Part shown: positions 51,485 through 61,303 of the stretch, one piece after another
Layout of the letters: each line of letters begins with the position of its first letter
Position numbering within the stretch: position 1 is the stretch's first letter
Origin: Caldicellulosiruptor obsidiansis OB47
GTDB lineage: Bacteria > Bacillota > Thermoanaerobacteria > Caldicellulosiruptorales > Caldicellulosiruptoraceae
Assembly: GCF_000145215.1 (NCBI RefSeq)
Contig: NC_014392.1
Span: 1,310,001-1,374,000 of the forward strand
Direction of reading: 5' to 3'
DNA: 64,000 nt
Notes under the pieces: model-generated
Seen by the model: only the letters and a program-made list of their open reading frames with translations
Told to the model about the DNA's origin: nothing
Databases searched by the model: none
Made by a program: the position numbers and the translations under genes

Positions 51485-53029
51485 TTACAATGGAATATTG
51501 CCATGCTTTTTGGGGGGCCTTTGCTCTCTTTTTGTAATGGAAATTTTAAGCGCCTCGATGACCTTGTTGCGGGTAAGCTGCGGCTCAATTACATCGTCAA
51601 CATACCCACGGGCAGCTGCAATGTATGGATTTGCAAACTTTCGAGTATACTCTTCTATCCTTCTTTTTCTTTCCTCTTCGGGATTTTGAGCACTTTGTAT
51701 CTCTTTTCTAAATATAATATTTGCTGCACCGTCTGGTCCCATAACAGCTATCTCGGCAGTTGGCCATGCAAACACAAAATCTGCACCAATGTGTTTACTG
51801 CTCATTGCGATGTAAGCACCACCATATGCTTTTCTCAAAATTACATTTATTTTTGGAACTGTTGCCTCTGAGTAAGCATACAAAACCTTAGCTCCATGAC
51901 GAATTATTCCATTGTGCTCTTGGTTAACGCCTGGCAAAAATCCAGGCACATCAGTAAATGTTATTATAGGAATATTGAAAGCATCACAAAATCTTACAAA
52001 TCGCGCTATCTTGTCAGATGAATCATAATCAAGTACTCCTGCATTGACTTTTGGTTGATTTGCCACAATCCCTACACTGAAACCTCCTATTCTTCCAAAT
52101 CCTATTACAGCATTTTGAGCAAAGTATGGTTGAACTTCCAAAAATTCTTCGTTATCTACTATTTTATATATAATTTCTTTGACATCATAAGCTTTGTTTG
52201 GCTCTGATGGAATTATGCCTTCAAGCTCGGGAACAAGTCTTTTTTCTGAATCAGATGACATTATAAACGGCGGATCTTCCATGTTATTTGAAGGTATAAA
52301 TGTCAATAAATACTTTATCATGTCAAGCAGGTGATACTCATCCTCTGCAATAAAATGAGCAACTCCACTTTTGGAGCTGTGGGTAAAAGCGCCACCAAGC
52401 TCTTCAAATGATATCTCCTCTCCAGTGACAGCTTTTATAACCTGAGGTCCTGTAACAAACATTTGGCTGGTTTTGTCCACCATAAAAATAAAATCCATAA
52501 TAGCAGGAGAGTATACAGCTCCACCTGCACAAGGTCCCATGATAGCTGCAATTTGCGGAATTACACCTGATGCCATGGTATTTCTATAGAAGATTTCACC
52601 ATACCCTGCTAATGCATCAACACCTTCTTGAATTCTTGCACCACCAGAATCATTTATACCTATCACCGGGCAACCATATTTTAGCGCTAAGTCCAAAACT
52701 TTGCAAATTTTCTTTGCATGCATCTCTCCAAGTGAACCGCCTATGGAAGTAAAATCCTGGGCATAAACAAATACTTTTCTGCCGTTGATTGTTCCATAAC
52801 CTGTTACAACACCATCACAGGGGACAAATGTATCTTTCATATCAAATTCTTGACATCTGTGTTCAACAAACATGTCTATTTCATTAAAGCTTCCAGGGTC
52901 AAGTAAATATTCTATCCTCTCTCTGCACGTAAGTTTTTTGCTATCATGCTGTTTTTTTACTTTATCTTCTCCACCAAGTTGTAATATTTTTTCTCTCTTT
53001 TGCTTGAGTTCTTTGAGCTTATCTGTCAT
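51485..53029 (-). CDS. mmdA: Acyl-CoA carboxyltransferase (12S / MmdA / PccB type)
   Basis: This 514-residue crotonase-fold carboxyltransferase moves CO2 between biotin and an acyl-CoA. It contains LTCRERIEYLLDPGSF, SIGGSLGEMHAKK, the oxyanion region DSGGARIQEGVDAL with IMGPCAGGAVYSPA, and FTDVPGFLPGVNQEHNGIIRHGAK with GGAYIAMSSK. The natural acyl-CoA (propionyl, methylmalonyl or acetyl) cannot be fixed from sequence alone. It is first in the operon, behind the palindrome at 53064-53084. Confidence 0.87.
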   Translation of the reverse strand: MTDKLKELKQKREKILQLGGEDKVKKQHDSKKLTCRERIEYLLDPGSFNEIDMFVEHRCQEFDMKDTFVPCDGVVTGYGTINGRKVFVYAQDFTSIGGSLGEMHAKKICKVLDLALKYGCPVIGINDSGGARIQEGVDALAGYGEIFYRNTMASGVIPQIAAIMGPCAGGAVYSPAIMDFIFMVDKTSQMFVTGPQVIKAVTGEEISFEELGGAFTHSSKSGVAHFIAEDEYHLLDMIKYLLTFIPSNNMEDPPFIMSSDSEKRLVPELEGIIPSEPNKAYDVKEIIYKIVDNEEFLEVQPYFAQNAVIGFGRIGGFSVGIVANQPKVNAGVLDYDSSDKIARFVRFCDAFNIPIITFTDVPGFLPGVNQEHNGIIRHGAKVLYAYSEATVPKINVILRKAYGGAYIAMSSKHIGADFVFAWPTAEIAVMGPDGAANIIFRKEIQSAQNPEEERKRRIEEYTRKFANPYIAAARGYVDDVIEPQLTRNKVIEALKISITKREQRPPKKHGNIPL

Positions 53030-53063
53030 TAAAAATCCTCCTTAAAGGCGATTTATCAGGTAG

Positions 53064-53084
53064 TATTAATATCTGGTATTAATA
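53064..53084 (-). promoter_or_regulatory. Palindromic operator-like site upstream of mmdA
   Basis: Perfect 8-base arms (TATTAATA on both sides) are separated by TCTGG. The architecture, AT-rich TTAxTA/TAxTAA arms with a five-base centre, is close to that of FapR boxes, which control lipid-synthesis genes in response to malonyl-CoA. It lies 35 bases from the mmdA ATG. The FapR link is tentative. Confidence 0.4.
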
Positions 53085-53152
53085 TATTATGCTAATTTCT
53101 ATTTTATAACATCCAAGTATTTTTAGCAAGAAAAAATTGAAAAAACAAAACA

Positions 53153-53198
53153 AGGGTGTGGACTTTTAAGGTACTCTTTTGTAAGTACTCCACACCCT
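53153..53198 (-). terminator. Terminator of the speE-speB operon
   Basis: The 10-bp stem AGGGTGTGGA/TCCACACCCT with an inner paired region is followed on the minus strand by TTGTTTTGTTTTTT. Confidence 0.75.
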
Positions 53199-53228
53199 GC
53201 TATTTTAAAAAAACCTATTAGAATTTTT

Positions 53229-54086
53229 TTACTTCATCATCAATATTAGCTCTCTTACTATTTTTGCAGCAAGTAATGCTGTTCTGTCAGAAATATCGTA
53301 ATATGGTGCAACCTCAACTATATCTGCTCCTATTATGTCAAGATCTTTTAATTTAAGTAAAATGTCAAAAAAGTCCGAAGATAGAATTCCACCTGGTTCA
53401 GGTGTTCCTGTACCAGGGGCAAAAGCTGGATCAAAAACATCTATATCTATCGAAAGATATACCTTCTTGCTTTTTAGATTTTTTATTACATCATCAATTT
53501 TACCCCATTTGTTAACAAAATAAAGATTGCTATTCTTTTTCGCAAATTCAATTTCTTCTTTAGACCCAGACCTTATACCGAAGTGGTATATACTCTTAAA
53601 ACCTATTACCTCACCCACTCTTCTCATGACAGTGGCATGAGAAAACTTTTCACCAAGATACTCCTCTCTCATATCAGCATGAGCATCAAAGTGAAGTACA
53701 TAAAACTCCCCATCATTTGAGTTTGCCGCCGCTTTTATTAGAGGAAAGCTGATCAGATGTTCACCGCCTAAGAAAATAGGGACTTTTTTATCTTCAAACA
53801 GCTTACAAGCAAATTGGTATATTGTTTCAATACTTCTTTCGATGTTTCCAAAAGGAAGTTCCAGATCACCCATATCACAAAAAGTCTTGTCATACAGGCT
53901 TTTGTCCTGATAGATAGAATACTCTTCCAGCTCTATTGACACTTCTCTTATTTTTGCAGGAGCAAAACGCGAGCCAGGTTTAAAGCTTACTGTGAAATCC
54001 ATAGGAATTCCTGCTAAAACTATGAGGCTATCTTCATACTTCTCTGAAGCACATAGGAAAAAAGGTTTGTAGAGATTAAAGCTCAT
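53229..54086 (-). CDS. speB: Agmatinase (ureohydrolase family)
   Basis: It hydrolyses agmatine to putrescine and urea. The 285-residue protein has the dimanganese ligand motifs GGEHLIS, FDAHADMRE and SIDIDVFDPAFAPGTGTPEPGG. It is paired with spermidine synthase, 18 bases upstream, which uses putrescine as acceptor. Confidence 0.92.
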   Translation of the reverse strand: MSFNLYKPFFLCASEKYEDSLIVLAGIPMDFTVSFKPGSRFAPAKIREVSIELEEYSIYQDKSLYDKTFCDMGDLELPFGNIERSIETIYQFACKLFEDKKVPIFLGGEHLISFPLIKAAANSNDGEFYVLHFDAHADMREEYLGEKFSHATVMRRVGEVIGFKSIYHFGIRSGSKEEIEFAKKNSNLYFVNKWGKIDDVIKNLKSKKVYLSIDIDVFDPAFAPGTGTPEPGGILSSDFFDILLKLKDLDIIGADIVEVAPYYDISDRTALLAAKIVRELILMMK

Positions 54087-54103
54087 TTATTTTAACTCCT
54101 TTT

Positions 54104-54940
54104 TTACTTTATAATTTCCTGGACAAAAGTTGGCAGTGCAAATAGAGCTTTGTGCAACTCTGGATTGTAATATTTTGTATCAATCCTTTTTATCCTTGAA
54201 ATATCTACCTCAAGTGGGTCATACCTTTTAGAACCAAGAGTAAAACTCCAAAGCCCGCTTGGATATGTTGGAATAAATCCAAGATAGAGCCTTGTTATTG
54301 GGAAAATAGACTTCACTGTATGAAACACATTCTTTATCAAGTCCTTGTCATAAAAAGGCGACTCGGTCTGTGCAACAAAAAGTCCATCCTCTTTCAAGCA
54401 TTCAAATACTGCCTTATAAAAACTATCTTGAAAAAGCCCCACTGCTGGTCCAATAGGGTCTGTTGAATCCACAATAATAACATCAAACATGTTTTTGTTT
54501 TCGGATACAAATTTTATTCCGTCGGTTATAATGACCTCTGCTCTTTCATCATCAAGTGCATAGCTTATCTCAGGAAGGTATTTCTTGCTTGCTTCCACAA
54601 CTTCTCTATCAATCTCGATTAAATATGCCTTTTCAACCTCGTCATGTTTAAGAATTTCTCTAATAACTCCTCCGTCTCCCCCACCTATGACAGCAACCTT
54701 TTTGGGATTTGGATGAGTGAATAAAGGAACATGAGAAATTAACTCATGGTAACAAAACTCATCAGCAATAGTTGTTTGAACAGCACCGTCCAGTACAAGC
54801 ATCCTACCAAACTGTTTGGTTTCAAGTATTGCCAAGTCTTGATATTGAGTCTTTGCCGTGTAAATGGTCTTTGTTATCTTGCATGTAAATCCCAAGTCAG
54901 GAGTCTGTTGCTCAGTAAACCAAAGTTCCATCTCAGCCAA
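54104..54940 (-). CDS. speE: Spermidine synthase
   Basis: It transfers aminopropyl from decarboxylated SAM to putrescine and releases methylthioadenosine, which mtnP/mtnA in this window recycle. The 278-residue protein has [20 protein letters not shown], the SAM motif [18 protein letters not shown], and [18 protein letters not shown] at 54940 with GGAGG 10 bases upstream, or the ATG 9 bases later, can be the start. Confidence 0.93.
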   Translation of the reverse strand: MAEMELWFTEQQTPDLGFTCKITKTIYTAKTQYQDLAILETKQFGRMLVLDGAVQTTIADEFCYHELISHVPLFTHPNPKKVAVIGGGDGGVIREILKHDEVEKAYLIEIDREVVEASKKYLPEISYALDDERAEVIITDGIKFVSENKNMFDVIIVDSTDPIGPAVGLFQDSFYKAVFECLKEDGLFVAQTESPFYDKDLIKNVFHTVKSIFPITRLYLGFIPTYPSGLWSFTLGSKRYDPLEVDISRIKRIDTKYYNPELHKALFALPTFVQEIIK

Positions 54941-55016
54941 TTTCTATTTACCTCCTTGCCGAAAACTTTAAACAACAGTGAATATATTACAATATCCGAT
55001 AAATAAATTCAAGTTG

Positions 55017-55817
55017 TTAATTTTTTCGTCCCAACATGTCTATAAAATTTAAAAACTTATTTCTTTCAATAACCTTTGAAAATGAGAGGCGTTCAGATAA
55101 AACATTCAGTACAAAAACCACTATAAACACAGCCCATATCAAAAACAAATTGTAACTTGCAGAATAGCTATTTGTCAAAATGAGAAAGAACAGATACCCT
55201 ATTACGTTGGAACCGGCATCTCCAAGCATATAAAATTCTCTCAAATCACCTATAAAAAACGGAATGGTTAAAGTTAAAAGACCAACTGCTACCCTGTCGA
55301 TATGCACAAAAAAGCTGAGCACAGCAACGGATATCCATAGCACCTTTATGCATCTGCCAGGTCGAAGGTCAAACAGGTTAAAGAGATTAACACACAACGA
55401 ACCGAAAATAGCATAAAACACTGATTCGACTACTTTTTTTTGCAAAATCACGCTTGACACAAAAATCACAACTGGCATTGACACCATTTTTAACAGTCCA
55501 GTTGAAAATTCGCCATTTTTTAAAAATCTTGTAATATGACCTTTAAAACCTTTACTTTTATTGTCACCAAAGATGTCGTCCAATAAACCTACAACGGATA
55601 TACAACAAATTGAAAGACTAAGAATTAACCATTTAATATCTGCAGTGCTAAAAAAAATCTGCAACAAATATATTGTCCAGCTCAATGATAAAACAATTCC
55701 CATACAACATGGAATTTTCTTGCCTATAAAATTTTTCTTCAACAAAACATTGTACTTTTTTAGATAAAAAGTAAAAATTATCAGGGTTACTATTTCAATT
55801 CCCAAAGAGATAAGCAA
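55017..55817 (-). CDS. MraY/WecA-like membrane glycosyl-phosphate transferase, atypical
   Basis: The 266-residue multi-helix protein keeps several marks of polyprenyl-phosphate hexose-1-phosphate transferases: VVGLLDDIFGD (Asp pair), NLFNLFDLRPGR, and MLGDAGSNVIGYL. It is shorter than MraY (about 320), and the usual NxxNxxDGxDGL motif is changed to FDLRPG, so activity may be altered. It clusters with a GT2 gene and with steA-steB. Confidence 0.72.
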   Translation of the reverse strand: MLISLGIEIVTLIIFTFYLKKYNVLLKKNFIGKKIPCCMGIVLSLSWTIYLLQIFFSTADIKWLILSLSICCISVVGLLDDIFGDNKSKGFKGHITRFLKNGEFSTGLLKMVSMPVVIFVSSVILQKKVVESVFYAIFGSLCVNLFNLFDLRPGRCIKVLWISVAVLSFFVHIDRVAVGLLTLTIPFFIGDLREFYMLGDAGSNVIGYLFFLILTNSYSASYNLFLIWAVFIVVFVLNVLSERLSFSKVIERNKFLNFIDMLGRKN

Positions 55818-55835
55818 AAATTTAGTCAGATTTTT

Positions 55836-56504
55836 TCACACCCTCCATTTTGTAATAAAAACCAAGAATATATCTTTCATTTGTCGTGTTTTATGTAATA
55901 TATCTCTCAAATTCTTTCCTTTTTCGTCATGCGAAAAATCAAACTCCATTTCTTTTATTTCACAGCCCATATTAATAAAATCAATTAACATTGAAATATC
56001 TACTCCATATCTATCAGGAATGTATTTAATATCTTTTAAAACAGAGAACGGAATTATCCTCTGACCACTTAGACAGTGTTCAACTTCTTTTTTTGTATAA
56101 ATTTTTACTACAAATTTGGCAAACTTTTTTACAATTCCAAACCCCTTTTTTTTAACATTTATAGGATAACCAATTACTACTTGTCTATCATTTAGAATAA
56201 AAACTTTTTCACAAAATGCTTGCAACTCTTCTTTTTTTACCTTTAAGTCACCATCCAGAAGTATTATCCTGTCAAATGACCTTTCTTTGAGATATTCAAA
56301 TGCTGTTTTTAAAGCCGCACCTTTTCCTTTGTTTTTACTATGAGTCAGCACAATGCACTTATCATAATAAGAGAAAATCTTTTTTTTAGAACCATCATCA
56401 ACAACAAGTATATTTTTTATAAACTCTATATAAGACAAATCTTGTAATAACTTTTCAAAAGATTGCGGAGGATTATACACAGGAATTACTACAACAACAT
56501 TCAA
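55836..56504 (-). CDS. GT2-family glycosyltransferase
   Basis: The 222-residue GT-A fold enzyme has VVIPVYNPPQSFEKLL, ILVVDDGS and the metal-binding ILLDGDLKV, similar to dolichyl- or polyprenyl-phosphate sugar transferases, without a C-terminal membrane anchor. SKNKGKGAALKTAFEYL is the typical acceptor-side motif. It is coupled to the MraY-like gene by 18 bases. Confidence 0.83.
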   Translation of the reverse strand: MNVVVVIPVYNPPQSFEKLLQDLSYIEFIKNILVVDDGSKKKIFSYYDKCIVLTHSKNKGKGAALKTAFEYLKERSFDRIILLDGDLKVKKEELQAFCEKVFILNDRQVVIGYPINVKKKGFGIVKKFAKFVVKIYTKKEVEHCLSGQRIIPFSVLKDIKYIPDRYGVDISMLIDFINMGCEIKEMEFDFSHDEKGKNLRDILHKTRQMKDIFLVFITKWRV

Positions 56505-56547
56505 TTGTATTTCTTCCCCTCATAAGAAGTTTGCAAAAACAAACTCT

Positions 56548-57492
56548 TTATGGCATAACATTTGTAGATTGTATATTTTGATATTGCTCAAGCAAACTTT
56601 CTCTTCTCTTTTTCAATGAATTTTCAGAAACCTCAACGCTTGTAAAGGTATTCGGCATCAAAAGGTTTGCCTCTTTTTTAGTCCCATAATTGCCATTTCC
56701 GCCTCTTATAAGCTCCATAAGCGAAACTTTTCCAGTCAGTTCATCAACGTTATCAACTGTATCCAAGCCCATGCTTTTGTACTTTTCACAATAGTTTAAT
56801 TCACTGTACGATTGCTCAACTCCAACAATATTGAGATCGTTTATATTTTTCAACTTTTCAATAAATCTTCTATCAACTGCGTTAAAAGTATCATTCTGAA
56901 GAGTATTCCCGCCTGCTATCAAAATTGTATCAGCAATTTCTCCTGATAGTCTATTTATTTCTATATATCTTTTTTCTGTAAGTTTTGTTATAAAGTCATC
57001 TTTCATATCAAATACCGCATACAACATTAGAGTATTTATCGCATCTTCTGGAAGTTTGTATTCTGGAAAATCGCTTGTCTTATTATTCAAAACATCCACA
57101 AACGTCCGTTTTATCTTAACAATTCTTGCTAACTTTATTTGGTTCTTTCTCAAAAAATCTATTAGGTCGTTGTATGAATAATCTGTTGAGGTTACAATGA
57201 GACTTACAACTGCATTACTTTTGCACGTTTTAAGGTATGCATTTACAAGAGTGTCATTTATTTTTCCCAGTTGATTGATCTGTGATTTGTACTCATCAAT
57301 TTCTTTTACAAGCCTGTCATTCTCTTTTTTTAACTCAACTAAGTTCTTATCTATAAGGCTTAGCTGTTGTTGAAACTGTTTTTGAACAAATTTTTCGCTA
57401 TTTAACGAAAATCCAATAAGTATTCCAACCCCAAGAGCAACAAAGATGGAAGCAATCGTAATAACGAAATACTTTATACTCACTCCATTCAT
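56548..57492 (-). CDS. SteB/MctB-type (DUF3186, copper transporter family) protein
   Basis: The 314-residue protein has an N-terminal membrane helix (about 7-28), a periplasm-side coiled coil (about 35-75) and an extracytoplasmic alpha/beta domain. This is the layout of Corynebacterium SteB and of MctB. SteB forms a cytokinetic-ring pair with SteA and activates a wall hydrolase; copper transport is an older label. It starts 7 bases before the steA stop in transcription order. Confidence 0.78.
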   Translation of the reverse strand: MNGVSIKYFVITIASIFVALGVGILIGFSLNSEKFVQKQFQQQLSLIDKNLVELKKENDRLVKEIDEYKSQINQLGKINDTLVNAYLKTCKSNAVVSLIVTSTDYSYNDLIDFLRKNQIKLARIVKIKRTFVDVLNNKTSDFPEYKLPEDAINTLMLYAVFDMKDDFITKLTEKRYIEINRLSGEIADTILIAGGNTLQNDTFNAVDRRFIEKLKNINDLNIVGVEQSYSELNYCEKYKSMGLDTVDNVDELTGKVSLMELIRGGNGNYGTKKEANLLMPNTFTSVEVSENSLKKRRESLLEQYQNIQSTNVMP

Positions 57493-57498
57493 TCTTTC

Positions 57499-58614
57499 CT
57501 ACCTCAAAATTACTCTCAGTTTTAATTGAATCAAATAGAAAAAGTATTGAAAAGGCGGAGTTACCATAAGGATTGCAAGTATAGGAATAAGCGCAGAAAA
57601 TAACAAAACGCCGATATACTTAAAACTTACCTTTTCAGTATAAAGCTTGGACACACCTCTTGCATCTACAAGCTTTGGACCTATTTTTAACCTGACGAGA
57701 AAAGTGCTCGACATTCCTTTCCGACCTTTCTCTAAAAAATCAAGCATACTGCTGTGAGAACCAACCGAAACTATAAGCTCTGCTCCCTTTTCATAAGCAA
57801 GAAGCAAGGCAACATCTTCACTCGTACCAGGACATGCTACTATTTTTGCTGTGAGCCCCAAAGCCTCTACTTTTTTAAGTCCTGGTGCATATCCGTTTGG
57901 ATACGAATGAACAATTATCTCATCACATTTGTAAAGACTTTCTTCCGACACACTGTCCATATCCCCGATTATAATGTTTGGTCTTATCTTTTCCTCAAGC
58001 AATGCGTCAGCAGCACCATCAACTGCAATCACTACCGGTTTTACCTCGGTTATATAACCTTTAATTGCTTTTATATCCTTTTTAAAACTGCTTCCTCTTG
58101 TAACAACAAGTACATGTCTTCCAGCTATTTTAGTTGAAATGTCAGGCATTTCAAATTGCCCTAAGATAAATCCTTTTTCTTTTTTTGCATACTCTAATGT
58201 ATTTTCAATAAAGTCTTCTAAAAGATTTTCCATTTCTTTAAAACTCTTTTGATAAAAAGATTCAAACTCGTGTTTGGAAAGATATTTCGCATCGCACAAG
58301 TATTCATCATTCAAAAATATCTTGTCGTTTTTAATTTCTATAATGTCTCCTTCTTTTATTCGATTAAAGACTTCTTCTCCCAAATCGTCAATCATAATCA
58401 CATCGTGTGAAAGAAGAATCTTCGCACCAACTGCTGGAAACTTCCCGGTAAAAGATTTAGCACAGTTGATTACAACCCTCACTTTTTTCTCCAAAAGAGA
58501 ATATGCAGCTACCTCATCAATATCCTCGTGCAATATAACAGGTATCTCACCTGGTCTTAGTCTTCTTACCAAGTTTTTGGTTCTTCTATCAACTCTAACC
58601 TTCCCTTTTATCAT
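57499..58614 (-). CDS. SteA-like protein (thiamin pyrophosphokinase-like fold)
   Basis: The 371-residue protein has an N-terminal barrel-like part, a middle domain with VVIAVDGAADALLEEKIRPNIIIGDMDSVSE resembling thiamin pyrophosphokinase, and a C-terminal membrane helix (about 335-355) before a short basic tail. This matches SteA, which anchors at the division ring with SteB. The ATG at 58614 overlaps the mgsA stop (TGATG), pointing to translational coupling. Confidence 0.8.
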   Translation of the reverse strand: MIKGKVRVDRRTKNLVRRLRPGEIPVILHEDIDEVAAYSLLEKKVRVVINCAKSFTGKFPAVGAKILLSHDVIMIDDLGEEVFNRIKEGDIIEIKNDKIFLNDEYLCDAKYLSKHEFESFYQKSFKEMENLLEDFIENTLEYAKKEKGFILGQFEMPDISTKIAGRHVLVVTRGSSFKKDIKAIKGYITEVKPVVIAVDGAADALLEEKIRPNIIIGDMDSVSEESLYKCDEIIVHSYPNGYAPGLKKVEALGLTAKIVACPGTSEDVALLLAYEKGAELIVSVGSHSSMLDFLEKGRKGMSSTFLVRLKIGPKLVDARGVSKLYTEKVSFKYIGVLLFSALIPILAILMVTPPFQYFFYLIQLKLRVILR

Positions 58615-59039
58615 CACTTATCACTCTTGTTTTTTTGCAATTTTGGATTTACAATTTCGCGCCATGATAAATCTCCTCTGTCAAGAGCTTTTATCAAGAG
58701 TTCTGCTGTCGCAATGTTTGTTGCAAGAGGAATATTATGGACATCACAAAGACGCAAAAGTGCATTTACATCTGGCTCATGTGGCTGGGCTGTAAGAGGG
58801 TCTCTCAAAAATATCACCATGTCGATCTGATTGTATGCAATCAAAGAACCTATTTGCTGATCCCCACCAAGTGGACCCGGAAGAAATCTATGAACTTCAA
58901 GTCCTGTTGCTTCCTGAATTAACCTTCCAGTGGTTCCTGTTGCATACAGCGTGTGTTTTGATAGGATAAACTTATAGGCTATTGCAAATTGAACCATAAG
59001 TTCTTTTTTCTTGTCATGGGCAATAAGTGCTATATTCAT
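58614..59039 (-). CDS. mgsA: Methylglyoxal synthase
   Basis: It turns dihydroxyacetone phosphate into methylglyoxal, a bypass of lower glycolysis under phosphate shortage. The 141-residue protein begins [12 protein letters not shown] and shows [16 protein letters not shown], the active-site [10 protein letters not shown], and [38 protein letters not shown] is the ribosome site for the ATG at 59039. Confidence 0.93.
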   Translation of the reverse strand: MNIALIAHDKKKELMVQFAIAYKFILSKHTLYATGTTGRLIQEATGLEVHRFLPGPLGGDQQIGSLIAYNQIDMVIFLRDPLTAQPHEPDVNALLRLCDVHNIPLATNIATAELLIKALDRGDLSWREIVNPKLQKNKSDK

Positions 59040-59049
59040 TCTCTTCACC

Positions 59050-60159
59050 TCAAAACATAGTTTTTATATTTTCCCTATAAATGCTTTGCACAATTCCAAG
59101 CGATGCCATGGAAGTAAGCATAGAACTTCCACCATAGCTTACAAACGGCAAAGGGATTCCAGTCACTGGCATTATCCCAAGAGTCATTGCAATATTGACA
59201 AACATCTGAAAACCAAACATTCCTGCAACTCCAGAAACAATGTAAGAACCAAGCTTATCTTTGCAGGTGGAAGCTATCTTTATAAGACTCAGTATAAGCA
59301 GCGCATATACTATTATTATAATTATACAGCCGACAAACCCAAGTTCTTCACCTGCTACACCAAATATAAAGTCAGATTCCTTTACAGGAAGATAGTCAAG
59401 CCTGTTGATTGTTCCCATAAATAAACCTTTTCCAAATACTCTTCCTGACCCTATAGCTATCTGAGAATATATTACCTGCCATCCTTTTCCCATCGGGTCA
59501 AGCTGAGGATTTAAAAATATTCTTATTCTATCTTTTTGATATTCATGAAGAACAAATTCCCATGCAATAGGAATAAACACCAAAAGAGCACCAATTGCAG
59601 CATAGAAATATCTCAAGTCCAGCCCTGCAACAAATAAAATTGTAGCAATTATAGCAACAAAGACAGAAGCTGTTCCCAAGTCAGGTTGTTTTAAAACAAG
59701 AACTATAGGAATTGCAGTGAAAATTAATACTTTAGCCAATGTTTTGAATTTATTAATATTTTCCTGCATTGTAACAACTTTTGCAAAAAATACTACCATT
59801 AGCAATTTAGAAATCTCAGACGGTTGAAACGAAAATGGTCCAATTTTTATCCATCTCTGACCGCCAAGTACATTTATGCCTTTTAAGTCTACATATAAAA
59901 GCAGAATAACCATTGTCATATAAATAATAACATAAAAGTTTGCAAACATTCTATAGTCAATTAATGAAAAAATGAGATACAAGCTGAGTCCTAAACAAAA
60001 CCAAATGACTTGTGAAATGACCAGTTTATATTTTCCTGTCTCCAGAACATTAGTCGCACTTGCAATTAGAATAAATCCAGTAAGACAAAGAATTATCATT
60101 AAAATGGTTATGACAACATTGAACCTTTTTTTTATTGTTTGCTTGTTTTGGACCATCAT
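59050..60159 (-). CDS. rodA: Rod-shape SEDS glycosyltransferase RodA
   Basis: The 369-residue SEDS protein has about ten helices and polymerises lipid II in cell elongation with PBP2. Marks are [43 protein letters not shown] and [13 protein letters not shown]. It lies in the same transcription unit as mrdA (61968) and the min genes. Confidence 0.93.
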   Translation of the reverse strand: MMVQNKQTIKKRFNVVITILMIILCLTGFILIASATNVLETGKYKLVISQVIWFCLGLSLYLIFSLIDYRMFANFYVIIYMTMVILLLYVDLKGINVLGGQRWIKIGPFSFQPSEISKLLMVVFFAKVVTMQENINKFKTLAKVLIFTAIPIVLVLKQPDLGTASVFVAIIATILFVAGLDLRYFYAAIGALLVFIPIAWEFVLHEYQKDRIRIFLNPQLDPMGKGWQVIYSQIAIGSGRVFGKGLFMGTINRLDYLPVKESDFIFGVAGEELGFVGCIIIIIVYALLILSLIKIASTCKDKLGSYIVSGVAGMFGFQMFVNIAMTLGIMPVTGIPLPFVSYGGSSMLTSMASLGIVQSIYRENIKTMF

Positions 60160-60160
60160 T

Positions 60161-60463
60161 TTAATCGTCAGCCTCGTTGTTTAAAATCTCAGTTTTCTTT
60201 ACAGATTTTATAGGAATATTGGCAATAAGTGCAGGAACAAATTCACCTTTCTGCTCAGACGGTGTTCTGGTTATTTGAATTTCCAAGAGCTTGTCGTCAA
60301 TCACTATGTATTTTTGTATAGCTTTTAAAACTTCATTCTTTATAAGCTCTAAAAGTTCTGGAGACACGTTTGCCCTGTCGTGAATAATAACAAGTTTCAA
60401 CCTTTCCTTTGCAATATCCTTTGAAGATTGTTTGTTAAAGAACTTGTTAAAGAATTCAAACAT
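60161..60463 (-). CDS. minE: Cell division topological factor MinE
   Basis: The 100-residue protein has an N-terminal amphipathic and anti-MinCD region (FEFFNKFFNKQSSKDIAKERLKLVIIHDRANVSPE) and a C-terminal dimer strand region. It stimulates the MinD ATPase to give Min oscillation. Its presence beside DivIVA in the same genome region (25134) means both Min-placement systems may coexist. Confidence 0.93.
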   Translation of the reverse strand: MFEFFNKFFNKQSSKDIAKERLKLVIIHDRANVSPELLELIKNEVLKAIQKYIVIDDKLLEIQITRTPSEQKGEFVPALIANIPIKSVKKTEILNNEADD

Positions 60464-60474
60464 TCTTATTCCTC

Positions 60475-61275
60475 CTAAGAATTATTTAACCCCAAAAACC
60501 TTTTAAGCCTACCCAAAAATCCTAAATTTTCTTCCTCGCTCACAATAGGGATATTCTCCCCCAAGATTCTTCTTGCTATGTTCCTGTACTCTTGTCCTGC
60601 TCTTGATTTTTCGTCCATTACAACAGGTTCTCCTTTGTTAGTAGAGATTATAATCTTTTCATCATCAGGTATTATGCCAAGAAGTTCTATCGAAAGAATT
60701 TCGAGAATATCGTCAATATCCATCATATCTCCTCGTTTGACCATATCAAATCTTATCCTGTTTATAATGAGCTTAGGATTGTGCAGCTCATAAGCTTCTA
60801 AAAGACCAATAATCCTGTCGGCATCACGTACAGCAGAGACTTCAGGTGTTGTTACCACAATTGCCTTCTGTGCACCTGCAATTGCATTTTTGAACCCTTG
60901 TTCAATTCCTGCCGGACAGTCAATTAAGACAAAATCAAAATCATCTTTCAATTGCTCGCACAAAGCTTTCATTTGTTCAGGTGAAACAGCAGTTTTGTCC
61001 TTTGACTGAGCAGCAGGAAGTAAGTAAAGTCCATCAAACCTTTTATCCTTAATTAAAGCCTGTTTTGGTTTGCATCTTCCTTCTACAACATCTACAATGT
61101 CAAACACAATTCTGTTCTCAAGTCCCATAACAACATCCAAATTTCTAAGACCTATATCAGCATCAATCAAAAGTACTCTTTTCCCTAAAATGCTCAAATA
61201 TGTCCCTACATTTGCAGTGGTTGTTGTTTTCCCCACTCCACCCTTACCAGATGTAATAACATAAACCTCTCCCAT
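60475..61275 (-). CDS. minD: Septum site-determining ATPase MinD
   Basis: The 266-residue protein has the deviant Walker A GKGGVGKTTTTAN and DADIGLRNLDVVMGLE, with DFVLIDCPAGIEQGF, and a C-terminal amphipathic membrane-targeting helix (FLGRLKRFLGLNNS). It recruits MinC to the membrane. Confidence 0.95.
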   Translation of the reverse strand: MGEVYVITSGKGGVGKTTTTANVGTYLSILGKRVLLIDADIGLRNLDVVMGLENRIVFDIVDVVEGRCKPKQALIKDKRFDGLYLLPAAQSKDKTAVSPEQMKALCEQLKDDFDFVLIDCPAGIEQGFKNAIAGAQKAIVVTTPEVSAVRDADRIIGLLEAYELHNPKLIINRIRFDMVKRGDMMDIDDILEILSIELLGIIPDDEKIIISTNKGEPVVMDEKSRAGQEYRNIARRILGENIPIVSEEENLGFLGRLKRFLGLNNS

Positions 61276-61303
61276 CTTCTAAAACTCTCCTTTTTTGATT
61301 ATT

